DNA of 64,000 bases from Nephrocerus scutellatus (Eukaryota > Arthropoda > Insecta > Diptera > Pipunculidae): NCBI GenBank assembly GCA_947095585.1, contig OX352766.1, positions 620,001 through 684,000 on the forward strand, written 5' to 3'. The stretch's first letter is position 1. Each line of letters opens with the position of its first letter. Positions 51,991-62,850 of the stretch are shown one piece after another. The translations under genes were made by a program, and so were the position numbers. The notes beneath the pieces are model-generated. The model was not told the DNA's origin. It saw only the letters and a program-made list of their open reading frames with translations, and ran no database searches.

Positions 51991-53760
51991 AAATTTCGTG
52001 CACATCATCTCTCGCCAAGGTTAGATACTTATGCACACACGTTTGTACCTTCCTCTAATCTTCTACGAGTATCTTAATCAAATCAAACGCTAGCTTCGTT
52101 TTTTAATTGTCTAGGCACTCTCAGATACAGATGTTATACAAAAATCTTCACCGCTACCGCTTCTCCGACAGTCTCCTTCCCTGCAGGACTTAAAGGATAC
52201 ATTGCGCCACAAAAAAGAAAATTTAATTTTCAAATTCGATCAAACGATCAAACCATTCCGGTCCCTTCCCTTCCCGTCCCTTCATGCCTACTTTTTGTCA
52301 GAGTTTAGACGAACTACTATACCTATGAAGCTGCGGCGATAATTCTTCGATTATTTTCCAATTAGTATCGCCAACTATGTATTTCACGGACATTTGGTTC
52401 GACTATACTGGCACCCACACCATAAAAATTCGAAGGGTCGTCAAAGAGTTGTTGGTGGAGATGGAAATGGAAATGGAAACAACCCTTGTCGCAAATTAAT
52501 TTGAAAATAGTTTCTTTCGTCCAGATCGGAATTCCACGAAGTCATTCGCATCCAAAGCCATTATCAAGGATGAAACAACCAGATGAGCCCCACAACCAAG
52601 AGGTTTTTTTGATCCGTCCGAAGATACACCAGTCACGAGGATAATTGATTTCGAAGATACAATAATTATGCGCTTTGATCTGCCACACAGGACATAGCTT
52701 GAAAAGCCACGCAAACACAAAAGGTTCACTCTTCTATAGTTGGATGCAGAGGGTCGATGATGTGTGACATAACGATGGATGATGGATGGGATGTCCACGG
52801 AACTGGTGCCAGCCTATGAATTCATTTCGTATCTCTTCAATGCTTTTCCGATGATGCCTGTATCGGTATCGGCGGCGGTCTATCTACTTCCAGTGCAATA
52901 ATTTGAATTTCATCACAGTTTTATTGATGGTAGGACAATTGAATGTTCACTGTCTTCCATAAAATACCGGGTCTGTAGATTTATTTTCTTATTTTACGAT
53001 TCGATACTGCGTCGCTACTGAAACTATCTGACATCAGCGTTGATGGGCTGATGGGGTGTGGGGTGCGTTGTGAGGAGCGTATATTATGGTTAGGAAGGGG
53101 GCTGATACAGGAAACCAGACCATCGTACTTTTAATGAAAATACCAAATATTTAACCCTTCACTGCAATCCCTCGGCCTTATTATTCCTGCATTCCTGCCT
53201 GGGTTCTCTTCGTTAAATTGTTATGCGATGACTTGGATGCAGAAATTCTGAAAACTTCTTTAATTTCCGTTATTTGTTAGCTCCGATGTTGACTTTGGCT
53301 GCTTGGACAATCAAAACAGAATGTCGGAGCAGCATCAAGGCATTGATTTCCTGACTGAAAAAGCAGGCCATGATTTTCATTGGATGCTGCATTGCTTTTG
53401 CTTTTGTTTTTTGTTTTTTTTTTTTGGCTGTCAGAACACTTGAAGGGTCATCTATTTATCTGCATTGCGATTCGTTCGGGAAACTACTGACTGCTCAAAA
53501 CTTGGTTTGAGCCAGTAGCGTAACAATTAAGTTCGTGATGTAGTGCTTGCTCTTTCTCTTAGTGGAGGTCCCCGGGCAACTATGTGTATTAGTCCTTATA
53601 TACGTAGGCTAACATTGCAAGTCCGAACGGTCTAGCGTTTCAATTCTAGGTAACGTGGGTTAGCACCCTGCGATACCGAAAAATGCCCGCTACTGAAACC
53701 GACACAACGCTTCGGATAAGTAATATGATCGAACAATGACGACTTTTGGTTATTGTACCC
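51990..53760. other. Unassigned stretch
   Basis: No motif-bearing gene. A minus-strand frame of 100 codons (52,496-52,798) has no recognisable domain. Small simple repeats are GGAAAT (52,457-52,478), GATGGATG (52,772-52,792) and a T-rich run with G (53,398-53,430). Confidence 0.45.
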
Positions 53761-53764
53761 GGAC

Positions 53765-55260
53765 TAAGATTGGTTTCTGGAATGTGAGGACGCTCCTTGA
53801 CTCAGGGAGTGAAGGACCTCAAAATGCCAGATTTCTTCAACTGGAACGTGAATTTCTTCGATATAATTTGGAGTGAAGTAAGATGGTTCGACGCGGCAGA
53901 GTACCAATCCCCAACGTGTAACACTCTGCTACTCTACTCCGGCAAACCCTCCGGCAGTCCCCGTGAATCGGGAGTGGGTCTGCTACGAACGCCAACAGCA
54001 CCCACATGGTGATAGGATCTTATCGGCCAGATTTCGGCTATAGGTCCCCTCAGTAGGCCAACAATTAAGGGATCATTTATGGCAAGGAGTGGAAGCAATA
54101 AGCTGCTCAATCCATCCAACATCCATCCAAGAACATTGGAAAGCTGTGAAAAATGTTTTCACATCTGGAGCGGAGAGTATTGTTGGTAGAAGCCAGGCAA
54201 GGCACATAACGTGGCTTACCGAAGATACTTGGAGGCGGATTGAATAACGTAAGCTACTTAGAGCTCGAATTGTAGATACCCCAGCAGCAGCGAGATCGAG
54301 CCCCTGTATCGAAGCGTAATGAGAGAAGTGTAAGACGTGACTGACAAACGTAATTATATTAACAACCTGGCATTAGAAGCAGTGGAAGCAGCGAGCAGGT
54401 GCGATAGCAGAACCGTTTACAGAATCAACAAAGAGCAGACAGGCGGTCTAGGCTTAGATGGTGCCGTACTCGTTTCAGATGAGGAGACGGTTGAACTACC
54501 CGCAGAGCTTCTGCGTGCCGCTCCAACGACATCAGCTGAGCTTTTATATCCTCTTGTAGAGAGAGCTTGGGAGGCAGAAAGTTTCCCCGACGAGTGAAAG
54601 AAGGGAATGATTGTGAAGCTTCCTAAAAAAGGTAAGGTAGTGGAGTGCGAAAACTGGAGAGGCATTTGCGTTCTTGCTGCAGTTGCAAAGGTAATAGCCA
54701 AAGTAGTACTTGAGCGAATTAAGGAACATCTGGAAGATAAACTCGATGCGGAACAAGCCGGTTTCCGCACTGGATCCTCCTGTGTCGACCACATCAACAC
54801 CCTGCGGATCATTATTGAACAGTGCGTTGAATTCCGGTCACCACTGCACCTGCTGGCTATTATTAAAGCAACCTATGATGTCTCTCAATGTCTGTCAGAC
54901 GAATTCGAGATCCTAAGTGGGGTACGACAAGGTTGCATTCTATCGCAGATACTTTTTTTTGTTGGTGATTAGCGATGTACTTCGCGCAGCTTTATCTACC
55001 GGAAATGGAGGAATTCGTTGGACTCATACATCTCAACTCAAACATCTGGACTACGCTGACGATGTTTGTTTACTCTCACACAGGATTATAGAGCTGCACC
55101 AAATGACAACAAATGTGGAAAGGGAGGCAAATTTTGCGGGTTTGAAGATTAACGTTTGAAGAGTCACGGCAATTGGGGAAGAGTTGGATAGATCTGAAGC
55201 TGCCAGGAATCGCATGCGATGGCGCGTAGGCGTAGTAGAGGCCCTAGGACCCACAAGGGG
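53765..55260 (+). pseudogene. RTE-type non-LTR retrotransposon ORF2, internally deleted
   Basis: The pieces lie in correct order on the plus strand. KIGFWNVRTLLDSG (53,766) is the start of an AP-type endonuclease, with the asparagine of WNVRTL. SEVRWFDAAEY and LLYSGKPSGSPRESGVGL (53,870-53,985) are the next endonuclease blocks, with the catalytic glutamate in SEVRW. HWKAVKNVFTSGAESIVG and HITWLTEDTWRRIE (54,130-54,245) are the linker. From 54,607 the reverse transcriptase reads IVKLPKKGKVVECENWRGI, then AEQAGFRTGSSCVDHINTL, SGVRQGC and LDYADDVCLLSH. Motif C (YADD) is present, but the segment between PLHLLAI and IKATYDV is missing. It normally holds motif A with the first catalytic aspartate. 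Stops and frameshifts break the frame between blocks, so it is inactive. About 1.5 kb survives of a usual 3 kb. Confidence 0.85.
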
Positions 55261-55261
55261 A

Positions 55262-55280
55262 TATAGGACATAAGAAGAAG
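55262..55280 (+). repeat. GAA-rich tail of the RTE-type element
   Basis: A short GAA/AAG run follows the last recognisable coding part and probably is the 3' end. RTE-type elements commonly end in a short microsatellite-like tail rather than a long poly(A). The junction with the next element is directly after it. Confidence 0.55.
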
Positions 55281-55315
55281 AAGAAAAAGTGAACGAGTAT
55301 TGTCGAAAACTTTAT

Positions 55316-55410
55316 TTGTATCCAACTCTTTTCATGTAATAACTGGTGTACCTCAACGCAGCCACATAGGTCTTTTACTATTCTTGTATTGCATATTCGT
55401 ACCATTTTCG
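55316..55410 (+). pseudogene. Reverse transcriptase motif-B fragment, copy 1
   Basis: The plus strand reads ITGVPQRSHIGLLLFLYCIF. This is motif B (SGVPQGSHLGPLLF) of Jockey/CR1-like non-LTR reverse transcriptases, with G to R and P to L changes. The element is otherwise absent. The 95-bp segment is repeated 829 bp downstream. Confidence 0.65.
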
Positions 55411-55416
55411 GAGTCT

Positions 55417-55680
55417 TTATTCTTTTATGGCTTCGAACCTCGAAGATAAGAGTGGCAGAATTGCATCTTGAAAGTTCAGTATATTCCTACATTCCAGAAT
55501 AATCTCCGAGTTGGCACAAGGTGATTTCAATTCTAGTATAACAGCTTGGCTGTCACTACATATTGCAAAGTTTTGTCCTTGTATCTTTTTAGAGACAGCC
55601 CAGCAGTTGGCAATACAGTTGGCCACTTTCCAAGGGCTTGTGCCTTTAGAATTCTCTTCAAAGAAACATCCTGCTCTCTA
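55417..55680 (-). pseudogene. RNase H domain fragment of a non-LTR retrotransposon
   Basis: The minus strand reads QNFAICSDSQAVILELKSP and ILECRNILN. SDSQAAI with its catalytic aspartate is the central motif of the RNase H domain found at the end of I/R1/Jockey-type polyproteins, and ECRNxL fits the next helix. The upstream part (WAVSKKI) is recognisable and the rest of the domain is not. It is on the opposite strand from the two flanking motif-B fragments. Confidence 0.65.
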
Positions 55681-55689
55681 GTAAGGGAA

Positions 55690-56140
55690 TCGGAAGTGAA
55701 GAATATTGCGTTTCGAATTCCCTTAGGATCTCAGTTTGATTTTTCCAACTTGAACTTTATATCCCCTCTTGATTATAAGAAAGGGAAGAGAACTCCACAG
55801 TTCACAGGCATCAGGAGCGTAGGAATTTGTTCCGAAACCTTATGTTTCCATGAACACTCTTATGCCCATCATGCGCCACCCCTTATTCTTTCGAAGTCGA
55901 CATATAGGTTTCACTGCTACCATCTGAATAACCAGATTCAGAGGCGGCGGATTTAGACAACAGAGTGTTAAGAGCATCTGGTAAAGTATTCCCAAGCAGC
56001 CGTTCCTTTTGCAACTTTGTAGTTTTGTGCCCTCTTATCCATTTCAGATAGGGTCTTGGCAGCTAAACATCTGCCGCATAGCTGAGAATGCGTCGGATTA
56101 TTGTTAAGTACAACCAGTGTACGAGTATTCTTCAAAAACG
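55690..56140. other. Interior between the two motif-B fragments
   Basis: A plus-strand frame of 136 codons spans 55,546-55,956 but has no domain; it is partly the complement of the RNase H fragment. A weak minus-strand continuation of the element is possible between 55,690 and 55,900 but frames change repeatedly. Confidence 0.35.
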
Positions 56141-56144
56141 TTCA

Positions 56145-56239
56145 TTGTATCCAACTCTTCTCATATAATGACTGGTGTACCTCAAGGCAGCCCCATAGGT
56201 CTTTTACTATTCTTGCAATGCATATTCGTGCCATTTTCG
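56145..56239 (+). pseudogene. Reverse transcriptase motif-B fragment, copy 2
   Basis: Reads MTGVPQGSPIGLLLFLQCIF and is about 91% identical (8 differences in 95 bp by eye) to copy 1 at 55,316. It is closer to the family consensus because GVPQGS is intact. As with copy 1, the motif ends abruptly after VPFS. Confidence 0.65.
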
Positions 56240-57223
56240 AAATCAGGCCCCATGATTTACTAAATGTTGTGTTGCTTTGCATAAAGGTAAAGTGAGCTAT
56301 TGATATTCTCGAATCCAAGTAGTCTTGCAATCTAGAATTACCCCTAGATGGCCGACTTCCGTGGAGATTGGCAAAAGTATGTCAGGAATAAGATCATCGA
56401 CCAACAAATGAAAATGTCCATCATAACATAACTCCAAGTCGAAGTTTTCCAAGTCGCATCTGATCGATCTTCTTCTTTTAAGCTCGCAACTAGCTACAAT
56501 CTCGTTACTGAGGGGAGCCTGTTATACATCATACAACATTCAGAGAATACCGTCGGCGTCGCCCGTTAAGGCGATTTCTTATTCCAATGCATTTCCAGTA
56601 ATGTGGGGCAAAGTGTACGTAGATGCACACAAATATCTCAGTCTGATATTAAAACTGAATTAGAGTTTTTGTTAAGCGAATGTCATAAAATGCCGACCAA
56701 TTAATATTTTTTTTCAGCCGCCTACCTTACGAGTACCTACATACGTGTACCTATGGTACTGGAACTGACTGCTGCCCTCTGCACGCTCCGGAGAGGTGCG
56801 ATACAATCGCTTCTTACGCATTTACATTCTCTTTGTGATGGCAGTACGATGGGTACAAGTAGTACGAGTACGTACGTATCTTTGTGTGGCTGTGCGCAAT
56901 TCTTTGGAAAATGTTCTTCTTTTTCAAAGTCACAATAGTGTAGTTATAGCCTTCATCTTCATCATCGCCTCTCGAGCCTCTCGCCTGATGCAGTTGTGGG
57001 CTCCTCTTTGTTTGCAATTTTATTTTTGTTGATTTTAGTTCTTATGGAGATTTTTGTGCTCGCGCTCCTCCAACCAATGCTTTGGCTTCATCTCCGTACA
57101 GTGCAACGCTGGCATCAGGCAGCAGGCAGCAGGCAGCAGCATCATCCCACCCACCTATGTGCTATAATGAACACAAACTGTCCGTCCAGTCGTCCGTGTC
57201 TTCCAGTCGACCGAATTCGATGC

Positions 57224-57237
57224 ATTTGCATTTGCAT
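57224..57237. promoter_or_regulatory. Two overlapping POU octamers (ATTTGCAT)
   Basis: ATTTGCAT occurs twice with a two-base overlap, in a TGCATTTGCATTTGCATTTG run. The octamer is the known binding site of POU-domain factors. Because it lies in a simple 6-bp repeat, it could also be just microsatellite. Confidence 0.2.
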
Positions 57238-57440
57238 TTGACTCTTCTCGATGCTCTCCGGTACACCAGGCACAGATTATAAATTAAAATATTTTTGCAA
57301 ATAGACACAAGCTGCCTTCCAAACTAACACATTTGGCCAGTTATATAGTTAAGCCCTGCTACTTCCCCATCCCCCTTCACCAACCACTGGACCAATTCCA
57401 TCACACCAAAACTTCACGCCGCGATCACTACCCGCCGATC

Positions 57441-57462
57441 GCTAGCTAGCTAGCTAGCTAGC
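57441..57462. repeat. GCTA microsatellite
   Basis: GCTA repeated five and a half times. It can pair with itself because GCTAGC is palindromic. Confidence 0.9.
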
Positions 57463-57654
57463 AAACCACCAAAGCCATCTCTTGTAATGGGCACTGGCTG
57501 TTGCTGGCTGCTATGGCGGCCTCTTCCTTGCCTCACGTGCCCTTCATCTCATGGCAAATAACCAAGAATTTTAAAAGACAATGGGCACTCAAGATAGTCA
57601 ACATGATCGGAACTCTGCGCAAAACCCATAAGGCATCATCCCAATCCCAAGTCT

Positions 57655-57718
57655 GCCAGCCAACTATCCAACCAACCAGCCAGCCATCCAGCCATCCAGC
57701 CAGCCAGCCAGCCAGTCA
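57655..57718. repeat. CCAN tetranucleotide microsatellite
   Basis: Imperfect CCAG, CCAT and CCAA tetranucleotides in a row. The CAGCCAGCCAGC part is the most regular. Confidence 0.85.
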
Positions 57719-57788
57719 GGCCAGATCCATTGCGGATGGAAGGGCAATAATCTGAACACAAAAGGATACACACGAGAGAGTACGAGAC

Positions 57789-57836
57789 CGTCTGTCTGTT
57801 GGTCTGTCTGTTTGTCTGTCTGTTTGTTTGTATGTC
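57789..57836. repeat. GTCT/GTTT microsatellite
   Basis: Imperfect GTCT and GTTT tetranucleotides over about 48 bp. Confidence 0.85.
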
Positions 57837-58397
57837 TTGCTGTACTTACGTAGTACTACGTATGAGATGTTAGCCGGGGCTGTCGCAGATGAGGCGAACA
57901 ATGGATTTTGGATTTGGATTTGCGATGGACAACCGTTGGCGTTTCCTTGCGGCTGGCGGTGGCGGCGAGCATCGAACGTCCAGGCGAGGAGGAGTGTATG
58001 CGATTTTTAGTGCTTATTGCCGTATAGACAGTGGAGCTATTGGTGTTAGTTCTGGGTGCTGGTGAGCGCTGATAATGGAACTGCCGCGCGCCGACTTATG
58101 AATCTGAATCAGGATTTGAATCGAAATCTCTTTGAGGACAAAGTGTAGTATGCTGATGGCCTGCGATGCTGCGTCTGCGGTTGTGGTTGTTCAAAAGTTT
58201 GCACTATTGCTGTGCACATTATAGTATGATGGCCGCCGCCGAAAGTCACAGTCGTTGATATATTATACCTATGCGCATCATGCGCTCCTACATTGTTCTT
58301 CGAAGAACTGGACGGTATACCGAAGAGCCATGGAATCTGTTAGTTCTATGTTGCTAATGTTGTCGTTGGCATTACATCAGGAGCTTGCTTTGATCTA

Positions 58398-58472
58398 CAG
58401 AAGAGAGAGAGAGAGATATAGAAGGAGTGGGAGTGGGATCGGGAATGGAAGTGGGAGTGGGTGCGGAGGGGG
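58398..58472. repeat. GA and GGGAGT simple repeats
   Basis: A GAGA run passes into GGAGTGGGAGTGGG-type 6-bp repeats. Strongly purine on the plus strand. Confidence 0.8.
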
Positions 58473-58628
58473 TTAGCGGCAGCATCGACAACAAAAAACA
58501 AAATTCATTTGCGCGGCCTCGCTCGCTTTCTAGATTCAAACGAACGGTCGCACATTTCAATGGCATTCCAATATTCAACGCGATCGCGGACCCTGAACTG
58601 GCAGCGTTTAGTGTTTGGGCCACAGCTG

Positions 58629-58663
58629 TGGGAGGTGTGATGTGATGTGATGTGATATGATGA
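58629..58663. repeat. TGATG microsatellite
   Basis: TGTGATGTGATGTGATG-type 5-bp repeats with slight decay at the right end. Confidence 0.85.
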
Positions 58664-59287
58664 GATGCAGCAACAATCCACGGCAACCACAAAGGATCAA
58701 TAACAAAAAATTCCATTCTTTTTAGAGCCCACGATCAACACACATACATAAGTATCCATCCGATGCACTTCTAATTATACATTCACGCACAAGTACGAGT
58801 ATCTACGAGTATCTATATGTACAGCGCGACTATCTCAGACAACACAAAACAATAATTAATCGATTGACTTAAAATGGGAGATGTAATTTTGATATTTCTT
58901 TAAGACAGAGAGGGGGTGGGGGACGGTCCGACCAACCATTCTTTAGAACAAAGTTATTATCTGTCATTGAAGTTGCTGCGGAGGAGGTGGAGTCGTTGCA
59001 GCACTGTACCCTTCAGCTCCGCTTCATCCTTTGAATAAACTACAATTAATGATTGATTTTTTTTTTGGTTTCTCCCTGTCTCTATCTCTCTCTATCTCTT
59101 TCACCCTAGCCCGCGTGGTTAAATGCCTTTTTGCGATGTAAAGATACTGCGATACACCCGATACAAACATGGAAATTAAAAACGCAAAGAACCACACGCA
59201 AATTAATCTCCAATGTATCACCCACTAAGCACCGCCGGCCGACCGTAACAAACCAGCAACCACCTAATCACCCAATACACTCGTTCC

Positions 59288-59327
59288 ATCTATCCATCCA
59301 TCCATCCAGCCATCCGTCCATCGCCCA
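59288..59327. repeat. CATC microsatellite
   Basis: CATC tetranucleotides (CTATCCATCCATCCATCC) with decay, over about 40 bp. Confidence 0.85.
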
Positions 59328-59338
59328 TCGCCCAACGC

Positions 59339-59357
59339 GTCTCTTTTTAAAAGAGAC
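59339..59357. other. Palindrome with 9-bp arms
   Basis: GTCTCTTTTTAAAAGAGAC has perfect 9-bp arms around one base. No element end is recognised beside it. Confidence 0.75.
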
Positions 59358-60179
59358 TCCTCTCGATGGCGGGCGGTGGTGTGTATTTTTTCGTTCGGTT
59401 CGGTTCTCGCCATTATCGCACTGTGCGCCGGCCGGCCGGGCCGCCGACCGACGGCGGTGGTCATCTTCACTCTCAGAAATAATTAATTTTCATGATTTAT
59501 ATGCGAATGAACCCGACTCATTAATATCATTCATCAGAGGATAATGCAAGGCGGTGTATCTGTGCATGTGTATTTGCAATGCAGTGAGATGCCAGCAAAC
59601 CAACTGCATTGGTACTAACTTGTTGCCGGATCGGATCGGATCCTCTTCCAACAAACAACACTTGCGATACAATGTTCTTGAATTCGATCGAGGCAAGCCC
59701 AAAGCACTCCTACCTTCTTCGCACGCGCATTTGCATATATCCACAATTCACACGCATAGATACATTCAGCAGGGCAATCGGGGCAAGTCGGCCAGTCAGC
59801 CTGATAACTGACATTTCTTCAAGATTCCATTTCACTGAAATTTGAGCTCCTTCCTGCACTTAGAGTGGCTCACTTCACTTTGATTGTTTTGTTGTTGCTG
59901 TTGTTGTAGCACCTCTAGCATCTCTAGTCTGAAACAAGACTAAGAAGAAACACTCCAATCATTAGAGCCTCATTCGCAGTACTAATGTACCTACTAGATT
60001 TCACAGTGTACCTTAATTATAGCAAATAAAAGTTCCTTATACCAATTAGATGAACTAAAGGTGGCGTAAAGTAATCGAGTTATGTTGACAGGTCAAGAAA
60101 AGAGGCCACGTCCAGCGTCCAAATTCGTTGGGTGAAGGAGACAGAGGAATAGGTGGTTGGTAGTATGGCTCCCGGCGCA

Positions 60180-60267
60180 GGGACATAAGTCCCATTATTT
60201 ACTTTTGGGACTTTTGGCCCACTTAAATGAGACATAAGTCCCAAATCGAATTAGGGCCTTATGTCCC
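60180..60267. repeat. Inverted repeat GGGACATAAG / CTTATGTCCC
   Basis: Perfect 10-bp arms at 60,180-60,189 and 60,258-60,267. GACATAAGTCCCA is also directly repeated at 60,182 and 60,231, and GGGAC/GTCCC words are frequent around. It could be a small inverted-repeat element or a short palindromic minisatellite; no target-site duplication is obvious. Confidence 0.6.
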
Positions 60268-60359
60268 AACCGATTGGGACACACAAAATTGGTCTATAAG
60301 ACGATCCTTCGTGGGCGGGTTTGTCTGATTTTAAGACAGGAACTATCCTAGTAATTTTC

Positions 60360-61560
60360 CTTTTCTTGCAACTTTATTCCTTTGCAACTTAATTCCTTGC
60401 AACATTTTTCCCAGCATCTTTTTATGTAACTTGGTATACAACTTTTTTCTTAAAACTTTTCTTGCAACATTATTTCTTGCAACTTTGCATGCAACTTTTT
60501 CCTTGCAACATTTTTGCTTGCAACATTTTTCGGCAACTTTTGTTACAAATGTTCTTGCAACTTAATTCCTTGCAACATTTATCTATCATCTTTTTATGTA
60601 ACTTTGTATACAACTTTTTTCTTAAAACTTTTCTTGCAACTTTATCTCTTGAAACTTTTCATGCAACTTTTTCCTTGCAACATTTTATACAAATGTTCTT
60701 GCAACTTAATTCCTTGCAACATTTATCTATCATCTTTTTATGTAACTTTGTATACAACTTTTTTCTTAAAACTTTTCTTGCAACTTTATCTCTTGAAACT
60801 TTTCATGCAACTTTTTCCTTGCAAAATTTTTCTGCAACTTTTCTTACAAATGTTCTTGCAACTTAATTCCTTGCAACATTTATCTATCATCTTTTTATGT
60901 AACTTTGTATACAACTTTTTTCTTAAAACTTTTCTTGCAACTTTGCATGCAACTTTTTCCTTGCAACTTTTTATACAAATGTTCTTGAAACTTAATTCCT
61001 TGCAACATTTTCCTAGCATCTTTTTATGTAACTTTGTATACAACTTTTTTTTTAAAAATTTTTTTTGCAACTTTATCTCTTGAAACTTTTCATGCAACTT
61101 TTTCCTTGCAACATTTTTGCTTGCAACATTTTTCTGCAACTTTTCTTACAAATGTTCTTGCAACTTAATTCCTTGCAACATTTATCTATCATCTTTTTAT
61201 GTAACTTTGTATACAACTTTTTTCTTAAAACTTTTCATGCAACTTTTTCCTTGCAACAATTTTGCTTGCAACATTTTTCTGCAACTTTTCTTACAAATGT
61301 TCTTGCAACTTAATTCCTTGCAACATTTATCTATCATCTTTTTATGTATTTTTGTATACAACTTTTTTCTTAAAACTTTTCTTGCAACATTATTTCTTGC
61401 ATCTTTGCATGCAACTTGTTTCTTTACAACTTTTCATGCAAATTTTCTTGCAACATTTTTCCTAGCATCTTTCTATGTAACTTTGTATACAATTTTTTTC
61501 TTGAAACTTTTCATGCAACTTTTTTCTTGCCACTTTATTCTTGCAACTTCATTTCAATTT
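60360..61560. repeat. TTGCAAC-rich minisatellite array
   Basis: The word TTGCAAC recurs every 10-20 bp. Larger units of 129-173 bp begin with GTTCTTGCAACTTAATTCC at 60,551, 60,695, 60,852, 60,981 (one change), 61,154 and 61,299 and contain CATCTTTTTATGTAAC and TATACAACTTTTTTC. TTGCAA is its own reverse complement. Frames of up to 189 codons are open in several frames at once on the plus strand, and one of 117 on the minus strand. This is a result of the TTGCAAC word, which makes few stops, not of protein coding. Confidence 0.92.
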
Positions 61561-61589
61561 TGCTTGCATTTTTCATCTGTGTCCGTTTG

Positions 61590-62850
61590 GCAGTTGAGAG
61601 TAAAATCGTCTCTGTACCAGATTCGAAATGCAACACAAAAACATAATCGCAACTGATGTGTGGATGTTCACGATCGTCGTTTGCAAAGCACATCATGGCT
61701 GGTCATAGGGAATTCACTACGCATTACGTTTTCTTTCGCAGTTAGCACCTCTGTACTCCTACCGATCCAATGTATCCCTCCAATGCCACCTTCCACACCC
61801 ACCGCACCCCAGCTGACATGTCATCCTTCGTCGTACCAGAAATCAATGGATTTTCGCTTCTTTGTTTTAATTTTTGAATTCGACTCGTCTCCGGGTGGTG
61901 ATAAAGGATCTTTGGAGTGATGATGGCGGACCATTACAGCGCAACACAGGCAAGGCAGCGGACACAGACGCAGCCGCAATGTAAAGCAGCAGCAGCTGTA
62001 CAATGCAATATTTATGGTAACTCACGATCTTACGAGTGACATTGTTGTGGGCTTTCTGGTTGACGCCTATCTCTAAGAAGAGACACAAGAAACAAGAAAC
62101 AACAACAACAGCGGCGAAGACTGCAAAATGCGCGCGCCTGCATCTTTACCACGCGTTATTGTGTGGATGGACATTCCATTCTGATTGCAATTTAGCCATA
62201 TTTAGTTATAAATGTACGCACCCTTAGCGTCATTTTTGGTACGAGTACGAGTACTCCGCTGGACAGTATACGCGTCCAGCGTTCTCAGAAATACTCGTAA
62301 TGCAGCAGCAAACCACATGACGACCGGTGATGGCGTATCGCGTTAACTCTTTAGTGGATTAGTTAGTATTTCTAGAAGAAGAAGAAAAGGCCGATGATAG
62401 TGCTCTGCTCCGCTCCGCTCCGGAGGACAACAACAGCCGTCTGATGGTGAATTTAATAACAACGCGAAGAACAATCTTTTGTCCGCTTGTCTGTGCGTCT
62501 GAGAGTTGCACACAGAAGGCCGCAGGCAAATGCACATCGGGAACCATCAGAGGCCCATCGGAGGTAGCTCCGGCGCATGGTTGTCTGTTGTTGTTGTGCA
62601 GGCTGGTCTACAGGAGATCGATGCATGAGTGTGTTGCTGCTATCAAACAAACAAACAACATTTCAAGTCCAAAAGATATTTCGGGTATTTTTGGTGGGTG
62701 GTGGTTTGGTCGCAGATCCCCCATCAACCTCTCTGCATACGAGGTTTGATCAAAAACAGCGAAAGACCTCTGGTTATTAACTCAGTTCTTATCATTTTTT
62801 TGTTGGTGCACTTGCTTATGACGGTTCTTTCGACACATTGGCTGCTTCAT
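61590..62850. other. Unassigned stretch
   Basis: No recognised gene. Frames of 60-101 codons have no domain, and some overlap on both strands. An AACAACAACA patch lies at 62,099-62,109 and an AAGAAGAAG run at 62,376-62,388. Confidence 0.45.

Larger units (their letters stand above)
56240..60100. other. Mixed-composition stretch with simple repeats, no gene recognised
   Basis: Many frames of 60-137 codons occur on both strands, but their translations are low-complexity (runs of P, S, H, Q or R) and overlap each other in several frames, as expected from CCAT, GTCT, CTCT and GGGAGT repeats. Parts are GC-rich (59,385-59,460). It could be flanking or intronic DNA of a host gene, but nothing in the sequence proves it. 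Confidence 0.5.

Noticed and set aside
53630..53700. tRNA-like segment (GGTAACGTGGGTTAGCACC)
   Set aside because: No acceptor pairing, no GGTTCRANNC box and no anticodon arm could be drawn.
56753..57032. Overlapping 61- and 78-codon plus-strand frames as real exons
   Set aside because: They overlap in different frames, share bases with a minus-strand frame and lie in simple repeats; no splice signals or domain.
60462..61656. Frames of 134, 189 and 179 codons in the TTGCAAC array
   Set aside because: Several overlapping frames are open at once from one repeated word, with no domain.
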